A program made the position numbers and the translations under genes. The notes beneath the pieces were generated by a model. That model was given only the letters and a program-made list of their open reading frames with translations, had not been told where the DNA came from and ran no database searches. DNA of 64,000 nucleotides from Chitinophaga qingshengii (GTDB taxonomy: Bacteria; Bacteroidota; Bacteroidia; Chitinophagales; Chitinophagaceae), in assembly GCF_014529935.1 (NCBI RefSeq), contig NZ_JACVFC010000002.1, forward strand, positions 1,096,596 through 1,160,595, given 5' to 3'. Below are positions 46,401 to 52,772 of the stretch, one piece after another (the stretch's first letter is position 1; every line of letters begins with the position of its first letter).

Positions 46401-46814
46401 ACCCAGTACCTTTCCACGAATAATAATATCCGCAGCAGCCTTATTATTAGCGTCAGCGGCATAGAGCACTACCAGCCCGTCTTCCCGTTGGGACCAGGCC
46501 AGATGCGTACCTGCCAGTGCTTGTGTAAGCACGGCATCCAGGGTAGCGCCTTTGGCGGTAACGGATACTTTCGTGTTTTCCGGCAGTGTTTTGTCATGAA
46601 AAACAAACCGGTAAGAAGTCTGATGCTCCAGCGTTTTCAGGAACTGCTTAATACTGGTTTCCCTGACCTGCAGGGTAATCGTTTCCTGCGCCAGACATAC
46701 CGCCTGCACCTGCAGACAGGTTAAAAAAAGAAAGATGGTCAATTTCATAGTGAGCAGCAGTTTGCCGGCGGGAACAGCCTTCCCTTTCCATTTCAGGAAT
46801 ACAAGTTTTACCAT
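43455..46814 (-). CDS. SusC/RagA-family TonB-dependent transporter with STN domain (pair 5)
   Basis: The product has 1119 residues. A positively charged start and a hydrophobic core (L-T-I-F-L-F-L-T-C-L-Q-V-Q-A) are followed by STN (E-T-I-T-L-Q-V-R-E-T-S-I), CnaB-like (I-R-G-K-V-L-G-I-D-N-L-P-L-P-G), plug (L-N-A-V-T-V-T-G-Y and KDASAKALYGSRGSNGV) and barrel ending Y-T-F-G-L-N-V-N-F. It would import products of the surface cyanophycinase. The start may instead be an internal ATG near the hydrophobic core, at residue 23. Confidence 0.94.
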   Translation of the reverse strand: MVKLVFLKWKGKAVPAGKLLLTMKLTIFLFLTCLQVQAVCLAQETITLQVRETSIKQFLKTLEHQTSYRFVFHDKTLPENTKVSVTAKGATLDAVLTQALAGTHLAWSQREDGLVVLYAADANNKAAADIIIRGKVLGIDNLPLPGVTVRAVGSNAGALTTSDGSYTLTAPDQVRVLQFSLVGYTTRQVEINGRREINVTLEEDVKTLNAVTVTGYTNYARDKSTAAAGVVGADKITQVPMASFEQILQGRVPGMMVSAGSGQPGTAATVTVRGVGTINGSSSVLYVMDGIPIEAAQFQGINPEDIASVTVLKDASAKALYGSRGSNGVIVITTKKGQAGKLSFSYKSQYGFSNMTTPKFKMMNAAEHLQFEEEIGLETGADLGPGWQFSKKNPDYATKTPEEQRQADHILDSLRNVNTDWRKIFLRTGRFQEHQLSASGGNDHVRFYSSLNYFDQQGIALRSGLKRYSLKNNIDFNTGRLTGNVNVGLGYSESSFIEREGSSNGSNPLAAVYYALPYEYPYLPDGTLVTNWNDDVYPVYDLREGSNALEALLNTSNKNNQLKSIIGTSLNFTITKGLIAKTRLGLDFRETTNERYVNPDSYSGSKVDNGEKGSFGEGTVRNFTLVTTSGLTYTKNIANRHDFEVSGYFEFTKNNYREFNYTGFDLDGRLPATPAAITPGSPFAPVVGGRRNRSALASYIAVGRYTFDEKYTLNASFRYDGASTVPPSNRWHGFYSLGIGWEVKKENFLKDVDFVDNLRFRASYGTSANPFSALGPFAYFRTYGTDQYAGHPAIVPAQPGNPAYDWEYAKELNIGFDLGIWDNRIRIVTDVYNKITNNLFVEQPLSITSGFSSMFLNSGAMRNRGIEMDVQTDIIRKKDFTWNVGFNFAYNKNVITSLGGASEFTQGNSKIVRVGLPYGSHYAPKWAGVDPQTGDPLYYDRTGKTTSDYNETALSVAEFGTYIPPFTGGFNTGLTWKGIYLNALFTFADKAMRYLNEDYYNENPAFASSNQSIRMLYDRWKKPNDNAILPRFGAKRGYSSRDIQDASYLRLRNVSIGYNFPKTLLSQLKFIQGVQVFAQAQNLYTWTKWKSFDPENNNGEGQFDYPAARTYTFGLNVNF

Positions 46815-46870
46815 ACCTTTGATGTTGGTTTAGTTAATGATCATTCAGGACATTATCTGGCCTAATTCCG

Positions 46871-46895
46871 GGGGAAGTGGTGCGAACACTTCCCC
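46871..46895 (-). promoter_or_regulatory. Hairpin in the fecR-susC intercistronic region, locus 5
   Basis: GGGGAAGTG at 46871-46879 and CACTTCCCC at 46887-46895 form a perfect 9-bp stem with a 7-nt loop, in the 111-bp gap between fecR and susC. There is no T-run on the minus-strand exit side. Confidence 0.55.
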
Positions 46896-46925
46896 TTCTT
46901 ATTTTGGTTGTTACTGGTTGATTTT

Positions 46926-48020
46926 TTATTTACTGATGATGATTGTATCGTTTACCATTTTAAAGTTGAAGGGATAGGACAGTTGCAGGGCGTCCAATGC
47001 CTTTAGTACAGTCTCACTCTCGAACGTACCGGAATAGCGGTATTGTTTCACGTCTTCATCCCCGAAGGTTATCCGGATACCATACCATTTCTCCAGTTTC
47101 CCCGCAATACCGGACAACGGTTCATTCGTAATCTCCAGACGGTTGCGCACCCAGGCTATTTCCCGGGCTTTGTGGTTGACAGGGTCAGCATCCAGCGGGA
47201 CTACCTTCAGGGCCGGGTTCACGGCTATTTGCCCGCTTTCCGGCGCTATGACCGTCAGTTTCTGATTGGGTTGCAATACTATTTTCCGGGCCGGGTCCTG
47301 CGGGGTGGTGATTTCCACTTTCCCCCTGAACAAAGCGGCTTCCATCAGCGGATGCCCCGTATAGGCGCTCACGTTAAACACCGTCCCCAGTACTTTGATA
47401 TCAAAAGCACTGGTATGCACCATAAAAGGCAACTGTATGTTCTGGGTTACGTCGAAAAAAGCTTCTCCTGTCAGGGTCAGATCACGGTTGCTGCGGTTAA
47501 ACCCTTCTGCCAGCTCTACCCGGCTGTTTTTACGCAGTACCAGCGAGGACCCGTCGGGCAATACCACCGATTTACGCGGCTCATCACCGGCAGAAATGAT
47601 AGTGGCAGCCGCCATTTGCCCCGGGGCTGGTGTCGCAGACGGATGCCTGCTGAAGAAATATATCCCCGCAGCCAGTAGCAATACACCTCCCAACATAGCG
47701 GCATAGCGATATACCGGCCGGGAAACACGACGCGGACGGGCGGGCTCCATAACAGGCAAATCATTATCCAGCGTCTGTTGCAGCAGTTCGTATTGCGTCA
47801 GTCCGTCCTGCAGGTGCTTCAGCTGCTCCATCCGGCCACCCTGGCGGGCAGACAACAAAGCGACCAGCTGACGGGCCTCCTGTAATGCCGCTGTTTTCTC
47901 CGGATGCAGGCTGGCCCATTCGGTCCAGAAAGTGATGTCCGCTTCCTGTTCCTCCCGGCAATACCGCTGGAAAGATTCGTCGCAGGCAAAATCAATTGCC
48001 TCGTAATCCTGGAAGTTCAT
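46926..48020 (-). CDS. FecR-family anti-sigma factor (locus 5)
   Basis: The product has 364 residues with a long acidic N-terminal part, a membrane helix at about 105-123 (A-M-L-G-G-V-L-L-L-A-A-G-I-Y), a FecR domain (S-V-V-L-P-D-G-S-S-L-V-L-R-K-N and L-T-G-E-A-F-F-D-V) and a DUF4974-like C-terminus (G-I-A-G-K-L-E-K-W-Y-G-I-R). It controls the sigma factor 67 bp upstream and, through the STN of SusC, should sense the presence of the cyanophycinase-locus substrate. Confidence 0.92.
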   Translation of the reverse strand: MNFQDYEAIDFACDESFQRYCREEQEADITFWTEWASLHPEKTAALQEARQLVALLSARQGGRMEQLKHLQDGLTQYELLQQTLDNDLPVMEPARPRRVSRPVYRYAAMLGGVLLLAAGIYFFSRHPSATPAPGQMAAATIISAGDEPRKSVVLPDGSSLVLRKNSRVELAEGFNRSNRDLTLTGEAFFDVTQNIQLPFMVHTSAFDIKVLGTVFNVSAYTGHPLMEAALFRGKVEITTPQDPARKIVLQPNQKLTVIAPESGQIAVNPALKVVPLDADPVNHKAREIAWVRNRLEITNEPLSGIAGKLEKWYGIRITFGDEDVKQYRYSGTFESETVLKALDALQLSYPFNFKMVNDTIIISK

Positions 48021-48087
48021 GCAGATAACCCTTTTTTATACAGACGGCGGGAAAGGATGTTTTTCCTAGACAAAAAGGAACTTTTTT

Positions 48088-48642
48088 TCAGGATAGTTTT
48101 TTCCGGAGGGTTTTAATGGCGTCATAGATAGTATTGTAGGCGGTTTTCACCGTTTGGGAAGTTTGGGCAGCAATTTCTTCATAACTCAGTCCTTCAAAGA
48201 ATTTAAGTCTTACCAGCTCTATCTGCCGGGGTGTAAGGGCTTTCATGGCCTGGTGCAGGCGTTGTTTCATCTCATCATCCTGCTGTACCCGGATGATAAT
48301 GTCTTCATAGGACAATTCACTCTCTGCTTCTTTGTCCGTCATCCGGTGGATGGCATCGTGTATGCGCGACTGATAGTTCAACTGATCAAGTAACTGCCGC
48401 TTCAGGGCGGTAAACAGATAGGCGGGAACGTTAGTCACCGGTTTCAGCTGTGCCTGTTTGCTCCACAGCTGCAGAAATAACTGCGTGATACAATCTTTTA
48501 CCAATTCATCGTTACCGCACAGTTTCAGCCCAAAGCGCAGCAAATGGGGATAATTGCTGTTGTACAGCGCAAACAATGCCTGTTTGTCGCCGCTCCGCAG
48601 TCGCTCCCATTGCTGGCTATGATGATCTTCTTCCGTTGACAT
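48088..48642 (-). CDS. ECF RNA polymerase sigma factor, FecI-like (locus 5)
   Basis: The product has 184 residues. Region 2 is seen in LFALYNSNYPHLLRFGLKL with D-C-I-T-Q-L-F-L-Q-L-W. Region 4 is seen in LTPRQIELVRLKFFEGLSYE and Q-T-S-Q-T-V-K-T-A-Y-N-T. It begins only 16 bp after the PH-domain gene and may share its transcript. Its target is probably the SusCD-cyanophycinase-isoaspartyl peptidase operon. Confidence 0.92.
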   Translation of the reverse strand: MSTEEDHHSQQWERLRSGDKQALFALYNSNYPHLLRFGLKLCGNDELVKDCITQLFLQLWSKQAQLKPVTNVPAYLFTALKRQLLDQLNYQSRIHDAIHRMTDKEAESELSYEDIIIRVQQDDEMKQRLHQAMKALTPRQIELVRLKFFEGLSYEEIAAQTSQTVKTAYNTIYDAIKTLRKKLS

Positions 48643-48658
48643 GGGCTGGTTTTAAGCA

Positions 48659-49039
48659 CTATCCTAATACATGATGCGCCAGTACTTTCTGCACGTCATA
48701 TACATTCACGGATTTATTGAAAGTTTTCACAATACTCGGCGTAGCCTCGCTGCTGACCCAGATCTTCAGTTCCGCATCCAGGTCAAAAGTACCGGCGGTT
48801 TCTACGCTGAACCGGCTGATACTCTTGTATGATACACTTTTATATTCCGTTTTGCTGCCGGTAATACCTTGTTTATCTACCAAAATCAAACGTTTATTGG
48901 TAAAAATAAAAGTGTCTCTGAACAGCTTAAAGCCCAGTTCTATTACCTCCGTGTCTGTCAGCAGTTTGCTGTACTCGCGTTCCAATTCAGCCTGGTTAAC
49001 TGTTCCTGCATTTCCCAGCAGCGCTGAAAAAAATCCCAT
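48659..49039 (-). CDS. Bacterial PH-domain protein
   Basis: The product has 126 residues without signal or membrane segments. The sequence ELGFKLFRDTFIFTNKRLI followed by L-V-D-K-Q-G-I-T-G-S-K-T-E-Y and S-V-S-Y-K-S-I-S-R-F-S-V-E-T-A-G matches the bacterial pleckstrin-homology-like family (PF08000-type), which has no general known function. It lies 16 bp upstream of the locus 5 sigma gene on the same strand and divergent from the beta-lactamase gene. A link to the sigma system is possible but unproven. Confidence 0.82.
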   Translation of the reverse strand: MGFFSALLGNAGTVNQAELEREYSKLLTDTEVIELGFKLFRDTFIFTNKRLILVDKQGITGSKTEYKSVSYKSISRFSVETAGTFDLDAELKIWVSSEATPSIVKTFNKSVNVYDVQKVLAHHVLG

Positions 49040-49094
49040 AGATTAATATTTTCCGGGTAAGGTATAAAAATTTTTCCGGCTAGGTACGAACCGC

Positions 49095-49102
49095 TATTTT
49101 TG
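49095..49102 (+). promoter_or_regulatory. Candidate -7 element for the metallo-beta-lactamase gene
   Basis: TATTTTTG is an exact TAnnTTTG, 29 nt before the ATG at 49132. A T-rich stretch at 49071-49075 could act as a weak -33 region, but no TTG is present there. Confidence 0.45.
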
Positions 49103-49131
49103 TTACTCAACTCCCACAACTCTTTCCGCTT

Positions 49132-50016
49132 ATGCAACTTAGAATGGTTAGCACTCTGCTATTATGGATGACAGCCCTGTGCGCCGCCACCAATTCCTTC
49201 GCACAACCTGTATTGGAGCCAACACGGATACCCCCGGAATGGATAAAGCCGCAACAACCTTTTCGTATAGCCGGCAACCTCTATTATGTAGGCACCTATG
49301 ACCTTTCCAGCTACCTGATTACCACTCCTGCCGGGCATATCCTGGTTAATACCGGTCTGGCAGTTTCTGAACAAACCATTAAAAAAAACATCAAAGCGCT
49401 GGGTTTCCGGTTTAAGGACATTAAAATACTCCTGACCATGCAAGCCCATTTTGATCATATGGGCGCCATGGCCGCCATACAACAAAAAACCGGCGCCCGT
49501 TTTATGGTAGATGCCGGTGATGTCAGCGTTTCGGAAACCGGCGGCAAAACGGACTATGAAACAGGAGGACTTGTCAGTCAATACAGCCCGGTAAAAGTCA
49601 ATCGTATCTTACATGATAAGGATACCATCAGCCTGGGAGACATGCAGCTGGTGATGCTGCACCATCCGGGGCACACGATCGGTTCATGCAGTTTTATTTT
49701 TGAAGTGAAAGATGATAACCGTCGTTACAAAGTGTTGCTGGCAAATATGCCAACAATCATTACCAACCGGAAACTTTCTGCCGTGAAGGGTTATCCGGAC
49801 ATGGCTAAAGATTACGCCTATACGTTGGACACCATGCCTAAAATCCAATTCGATCTCTGGCTGGCAGCCCATGCCAGTCAATTCAGCCTGCATCAAAAAC
49901 GTAAAGACGGCGATGCCTATAACCCTGCTGCCTTCGCAGACAGAACGGACTACGATAAACAGTTAGCCAATCTCAAAGCTGCCTATCTGAAGAAACTAGC
50001 CGAAGAACAACCATAA
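49132..50016 (+). CDS. GOB-like subclass B3 metallo-beta-lactamase
   Basis: The product has 294 residues with a signal peptide ending S-F-A-Q. The zinc site is seen in Q104-A-H106-F-D108-H109, H181 of H-H-P-G-H-T-I-G-S and H247 of A-A-H-A-S-Q-F. In standard B3 numbering this gives Gln at 116 in place of His, with Asp120, His121, His118, His196 and His263 kept. From memory, Gln116 is the hallmark of the GOB enzymes of Elizabethkingia. The N-A-N-M-P-T-I-I stretch, G-G-K-T-D-Y-E and HASQFSLHQK also fit GOB. It should hydrolyse penicillins, cephalosporins and carbapenems in the periplasm, but activity is not shown by sequence. Confidence 0.87.
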   Translation: MQLRMVSTLLLWMTALCAATNSFAQPVLEPTRIPPEWIKPQQPFRIAGNLYYVGTYDLSSYLITTPAGHILVNTGLAVSEQTIKKNIKALGFRFKDIKILLTMQAHFDHMGAMAAIQQKTGARFMVDAGDVSVSETGGKTDYETGGLVSQYSPVKVNRILHDKDTISLGDMQLVMLHHPGHTIGSCSFIFEVKDDNRRYKVLLANMPTIITNRKLSAVKGYPDMAKDYAYTLDTMPKIQFDLWLAAHASQFSLHQKRKDGDAYNPAAFADRTDYDKQLANLKAAYLKKLAEEQP

Positions 50017-50050
50017 AAAAAGCAGTAGAGCAAGGCTTCTACTGCGTTTT
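50015..50050. terminator. Bidirectional terminator between convergent genes
   Basis: GCAGTAGA at 50022-50029 and TCTACTGC at 50038-50045 form an 8-bp stem, with seven A residues on the left and TTTT on the right. It lies between the ends of the beta-lactamase (+) and GAPDH (-) genes. Confidence 0.88.
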
Positions 50051-50068
50051 CAATATTACTGCGGTGGT

Positions 50069-51091
50069 TTATTTATGGATAGTTGTATCCTGGTGTTTTA
50101 ATTCAGCAATACGTACTACTAAATCCGCGAGGCGGTTGGAGTATCCGAATTCGTTGTCGTACCAGCCTACTACTTTCACCAGGTCTCCTACGATGGAGGT
50201 CAGTAAAGCGTCGAAGGTACAGGAGTAGGGATTATCCACCACATCGATGGATACAATAGGCGCTTCCGTGTATTTCAGTACACCTTTCATGGAGGTAGCT
50301 GCAGCTTCCTTAAATTTAGCGTTGATCTCCGCCACGCTGCCTGGCTGTTTTTTCAGGATGCAGGTAAAATCCGTCAGTGAGCCGTTTAAAACCGGTACGC
50401 GGATGCCTGCTCCGCCCATTTTTCCTTCCAGATGCGGAAAGATAGAAGTGATGGCTTTTGCCGCGCCGGTGCTGGTAGGAATAATAGACGCCGAAGCAGC
50501 CCGTGCTCTGCGGAGGTCCCGGTGTGGCGCATCGTGCAGGTTCTGGTCCCCTGTCATGGAATGGACGGTAGTAATGTACCCGTCTACAATACCCCAGTTA
50601 TCATCCAGCACTTTTACCATCGGCGCTACGTTGTTGGTAGTACAGGAGGCATTGGACAATACCGGAGAAGTAAGATCTATTAAATGATCGTTTACACCCA
50701 ATACGACCGTAGGTATATCTTTATCCGCTGATGGCGCCGATATGATTACCTGTCTGGCGCCGGCTTGCAGATGCTGTTCAGCCCCTTTCCTGCCGGTAAA
50801 TTTACCGGTCGATTCGATCACCAGGTCAATATCCATCGCTGCCCAGGGCAGTTGCAGCGGATCACGTTCGGATAAAATACGGATCGGTTTCCCGTCAATC
50901 ACCAGCGAATCGGCGGTAGCCTCTACGCTTCCCTGATATTCACCATGTACGGAATCATACGTGTAAAGATGTGCCAGCGTTGGGATATCTGCCAGGTCAT
51001 TGATGGCGATTACTTCAATTCCTTTTTTCTGCAGCAGCACACGTAAAAACATCCTGCCTATACGTCCAAAGCCATTTATAGCTATTCTCAT
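50069..51091 (-). CDS. gap: Glyceraldehyde-3-phosphate dehydrogenase, type I
   Basis: The product has 340 residues from the ATG at 51091, where the Rossmann motif I-N-G-F-G-R-I-G-R begins at once; a longer frame to 51163 has no support. The catalytic Cys150 is in S-N-A-S-C-T-T-N-N, followed by the I-T-T-V-H-S-M-T-G-D-Q segment with the catalytic His, P-T-S-T-G-A-A-K-A and W-Y-D-N-E-F-G-Y-S. An Asp after the second beta strand (N-D-L-A-D) favours NAD. It catalyses oxidative phosphorylation of glyceraldehyde 3-phosphate in glycolysis. No other glycolytic gene is nearby, so this may be one of several paralogs. Confidence 0.94.
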   Translation of the reverse strand: MRIAINGFGRIGRMFLRVLLQKKGIEVIAINDLADIPTLAHLYTYDSVHGEYQGSVEATADSLVIDGKPIRILSERDPLQLPWAAMDIDLVIESTGKFTGRKGAEQHLQAGARQVIISAPSADKDIPTVVLGVNDHLIDLTSPVLSNASCTTNNVAPMVKVLDDNWGIVDGYITTVHSMTGDQNLHDAPHRDLRRARAASASIIPTSTGAAKAITSIFPHLEGKMGGAGIRVPVLNGSLTDFTCILKKQPGSVAEINAKFKEAAATSMKGVLKYTEAPIVSIDVVDNPYSCTFDALLTSIVGDLVKVVGWYDNEFGYSNRLADLVVRIAELKHQDTTIHK

Positions 51092-51189
51092 GTTGATATT
51101 GTTGTAGCCTGTAAAATTACCAGATATTGTATTAATAGCCAAAACACACATACTATCATACAATCATACATAACAACCTACAAAACAAT

Positions 51190-51224
51190 AAAAAAGGACT
51201 CAAAAATTATTTGAGCCCTTTTTT
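51190..51224 (-). terminator. Rho-independent terminator of the sixth SusCD operon
   Basis: CTCAAA at 51199-51204 pairs with TTTGAG at 51210-51215; after one A-C mismatch the pairing continues as GG with CC and a run of A with T. It lies 12 bp past the SusD stop on the minus strand and yields a T-run there. Confidence 0.88.
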
Positions 51225-51235
51225 GTCACAACGTG

Positions 51236-52768
51236 TTATTTGTCCCACCATACATGCTTAAGCCAGTCATTCTTTCCTCCTATCCTGTTTAAAGCTTCCT
51301 GGTAGTTTTTGGTGTTATTGAGCGCTTCTGTAGCGGGATAAAACAGCCTGCGGGGCATTACGCCATTGGTAACAGATTCTCCGTTGGGATCTTTCACCGC
51401 CTCTGTCACCGGAAACCCTGTACGGCGCAGGTTAGCATAGGCTTCATAACCGTTGGGGAACAGTGCCACCCACTTCTGCATATTGATTTGTTCCAGTTCT
51501 TTACCAGTTGTCAGTGTATGCGCGTTAACAAAGTCGGTCACCTCCTGGGCGCCTATTGGCGTCATGCCGGGATACATTTCCAACTGCTTCATGGCCGCCC
51601 GGATAGCTTGCTGGTAATGCTGATTGGCATCTTCGCCAAACCAGCCCCTGGTGGCGGCTTCTGCCTTCAGGAATTCCACTTCCGCGTATCCCAGGTGCAG
51701 GAAGGAGCCTTTCTGTTGATAAAAAGGCGTATTAATCTTGCAGAATTTATTGCCATGCGGAACATAACTCCCATCAGCGGCTTTAAAATCGGCCCATTCA
51801 TCGTACCAGTACAAACCAGGCGCAATAGGCAGATAGTGGGTCAGATGAGTAATATCCTTGCCACTGCCATCTTTGTTAACAAAGAAAGATACCAGCCTTG
51901 GATCATTTTCTGCTTTCAGGTATTTCACGAAAGTCGTAGTGCCGTGCACGTAGTTGAAGGTTTGTACTTCCTGCAAGGCCTGCGCCAATCCGTTACCCCG
52001 GAGATCGGGATAAGCGAAATCTTCATGAATCATTTTAAAATTATCATCTGCGCTGCTAATCGTACCACCAGCGAGAGCGGCCTGCACTTCCTGTTGTGCT
52101 TTGGCCGGATTCACTTTCGTTAACCGCATACCCAATCTCAAACGCAGGGAATTGGCCAGCTTCTTCCATTTGGCGACGTTACCCTGGTATACGATATCGT
52201 TCTGGATCTTGTCTTTACTATCGTCAAACTGTTTCACCGCCTGGTCCAGTTCTTTAAACAGGTCGTTGTAAATATCTTCCTGCTTATCGTAACGCGGTGT
52301 ATAGTTGTTCTTGTAAAAACCCATGCCAGCCTCAAAATAAGGCACATCACCATAGGTATCTGTCAGGATAGAAAAAATATACGCTTTAAGAATGCGGCCT
52401 GCGGCAGTGTAGTTCACTAACTGCGGGTCTTTCTCACAGTTATACAGCATATCTATCAGCTGCTTGAGACTGCGGTTATAAAAGATTTCCCATACTCTTT
52501 CGTTATAAAAATCGTCCCGTACAAACTTAGTCCCTGCACGCATGCCATAAGCGCCGTTTACATACTGTACCATCGGCATAAACAGATACATGTTCGTATA
52601 ACCGGACTCACGGCCACCGCTGAGGAAGTAAGCGGCAGCGGCCAGCTGCTGTCCGGGCGCAATTGACGTTCCTTTGGTAGGATCTTCATTAATGGTTTCA
52701 AAATCTTTCGTACAACTGCCCAGCAGCAATACGGTCATTATCGGCAGAAAAAATCTTTTCATCTTCAT
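51236..52768 (-). CDS. SusD-like-2-family nutrient-binding lipoprotein (pair 6)
   Basis: The product has 510 residues from the ATG at 52768, 4 bp after the SusC stop; an ATG at 52762 is also possible, and the longer frame to 52846 overlaps SusC too far. Lipidated Cys19 lies in L-L-L-G-S-C-T-K-D-F-E-T-I-N-E-D-P. The ESGYTNMYLFMPMVQYVNGA start, WEIFYNRSLKQLIDML and WKKLANSLRLRLGMRLTKVN segments match the SusD-like 2 (PF12771-type) family, a different branch from the other five SusDs here. It is the last gene before a strong terminator, so no enzyme is attached. Confidence 0.92.
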   Translation of the reverse strand: MKMKRFFLPIMTVLLLGSCTKDFETINEDPTKGTSIAPGQQLAAAAYFLSGGRESGYTNMYLFMPMVQYVNGAYGMRAGTKFVRDDFYNERVWEIFYNRSLKQLIDMLYNCEKDPQLVNYTAAGRILKAYIFSILTDTYGDVPYFEAGMGFYKNNYTPRYDKQEDIYNDLFKELDQAVKQFDDSKDKIQNDIVYQGNVAKWKKLANSLRLRLGMRLTKVNPAKAQQEVQAALAGGTISSADDNFKMIHEDFAYPDLRGNGLAQALQEVQTFNYVHGTTTFVKYLKAENDPRLVSFFVNKDGSGKDITHLTHYLPIAPGLYWYDEWADFKAADGSYVPHGNKFCKINTPFYQQKGSFLHLGYAEVEFLKAEAATRGWFGEDANQHYQQAIRAAMKQLEMYPGMTPIGAQEVTDFVNAHTLTTGKELEQINMQKWVALFPNGYEAYANLRRTGFPVTEAVKDPNGESVTNGVMPRRLFYPATEALNNTKNYQEALNRIGGKNDWLKHVWWDK

Positions 52769-52772
52769 AGAT

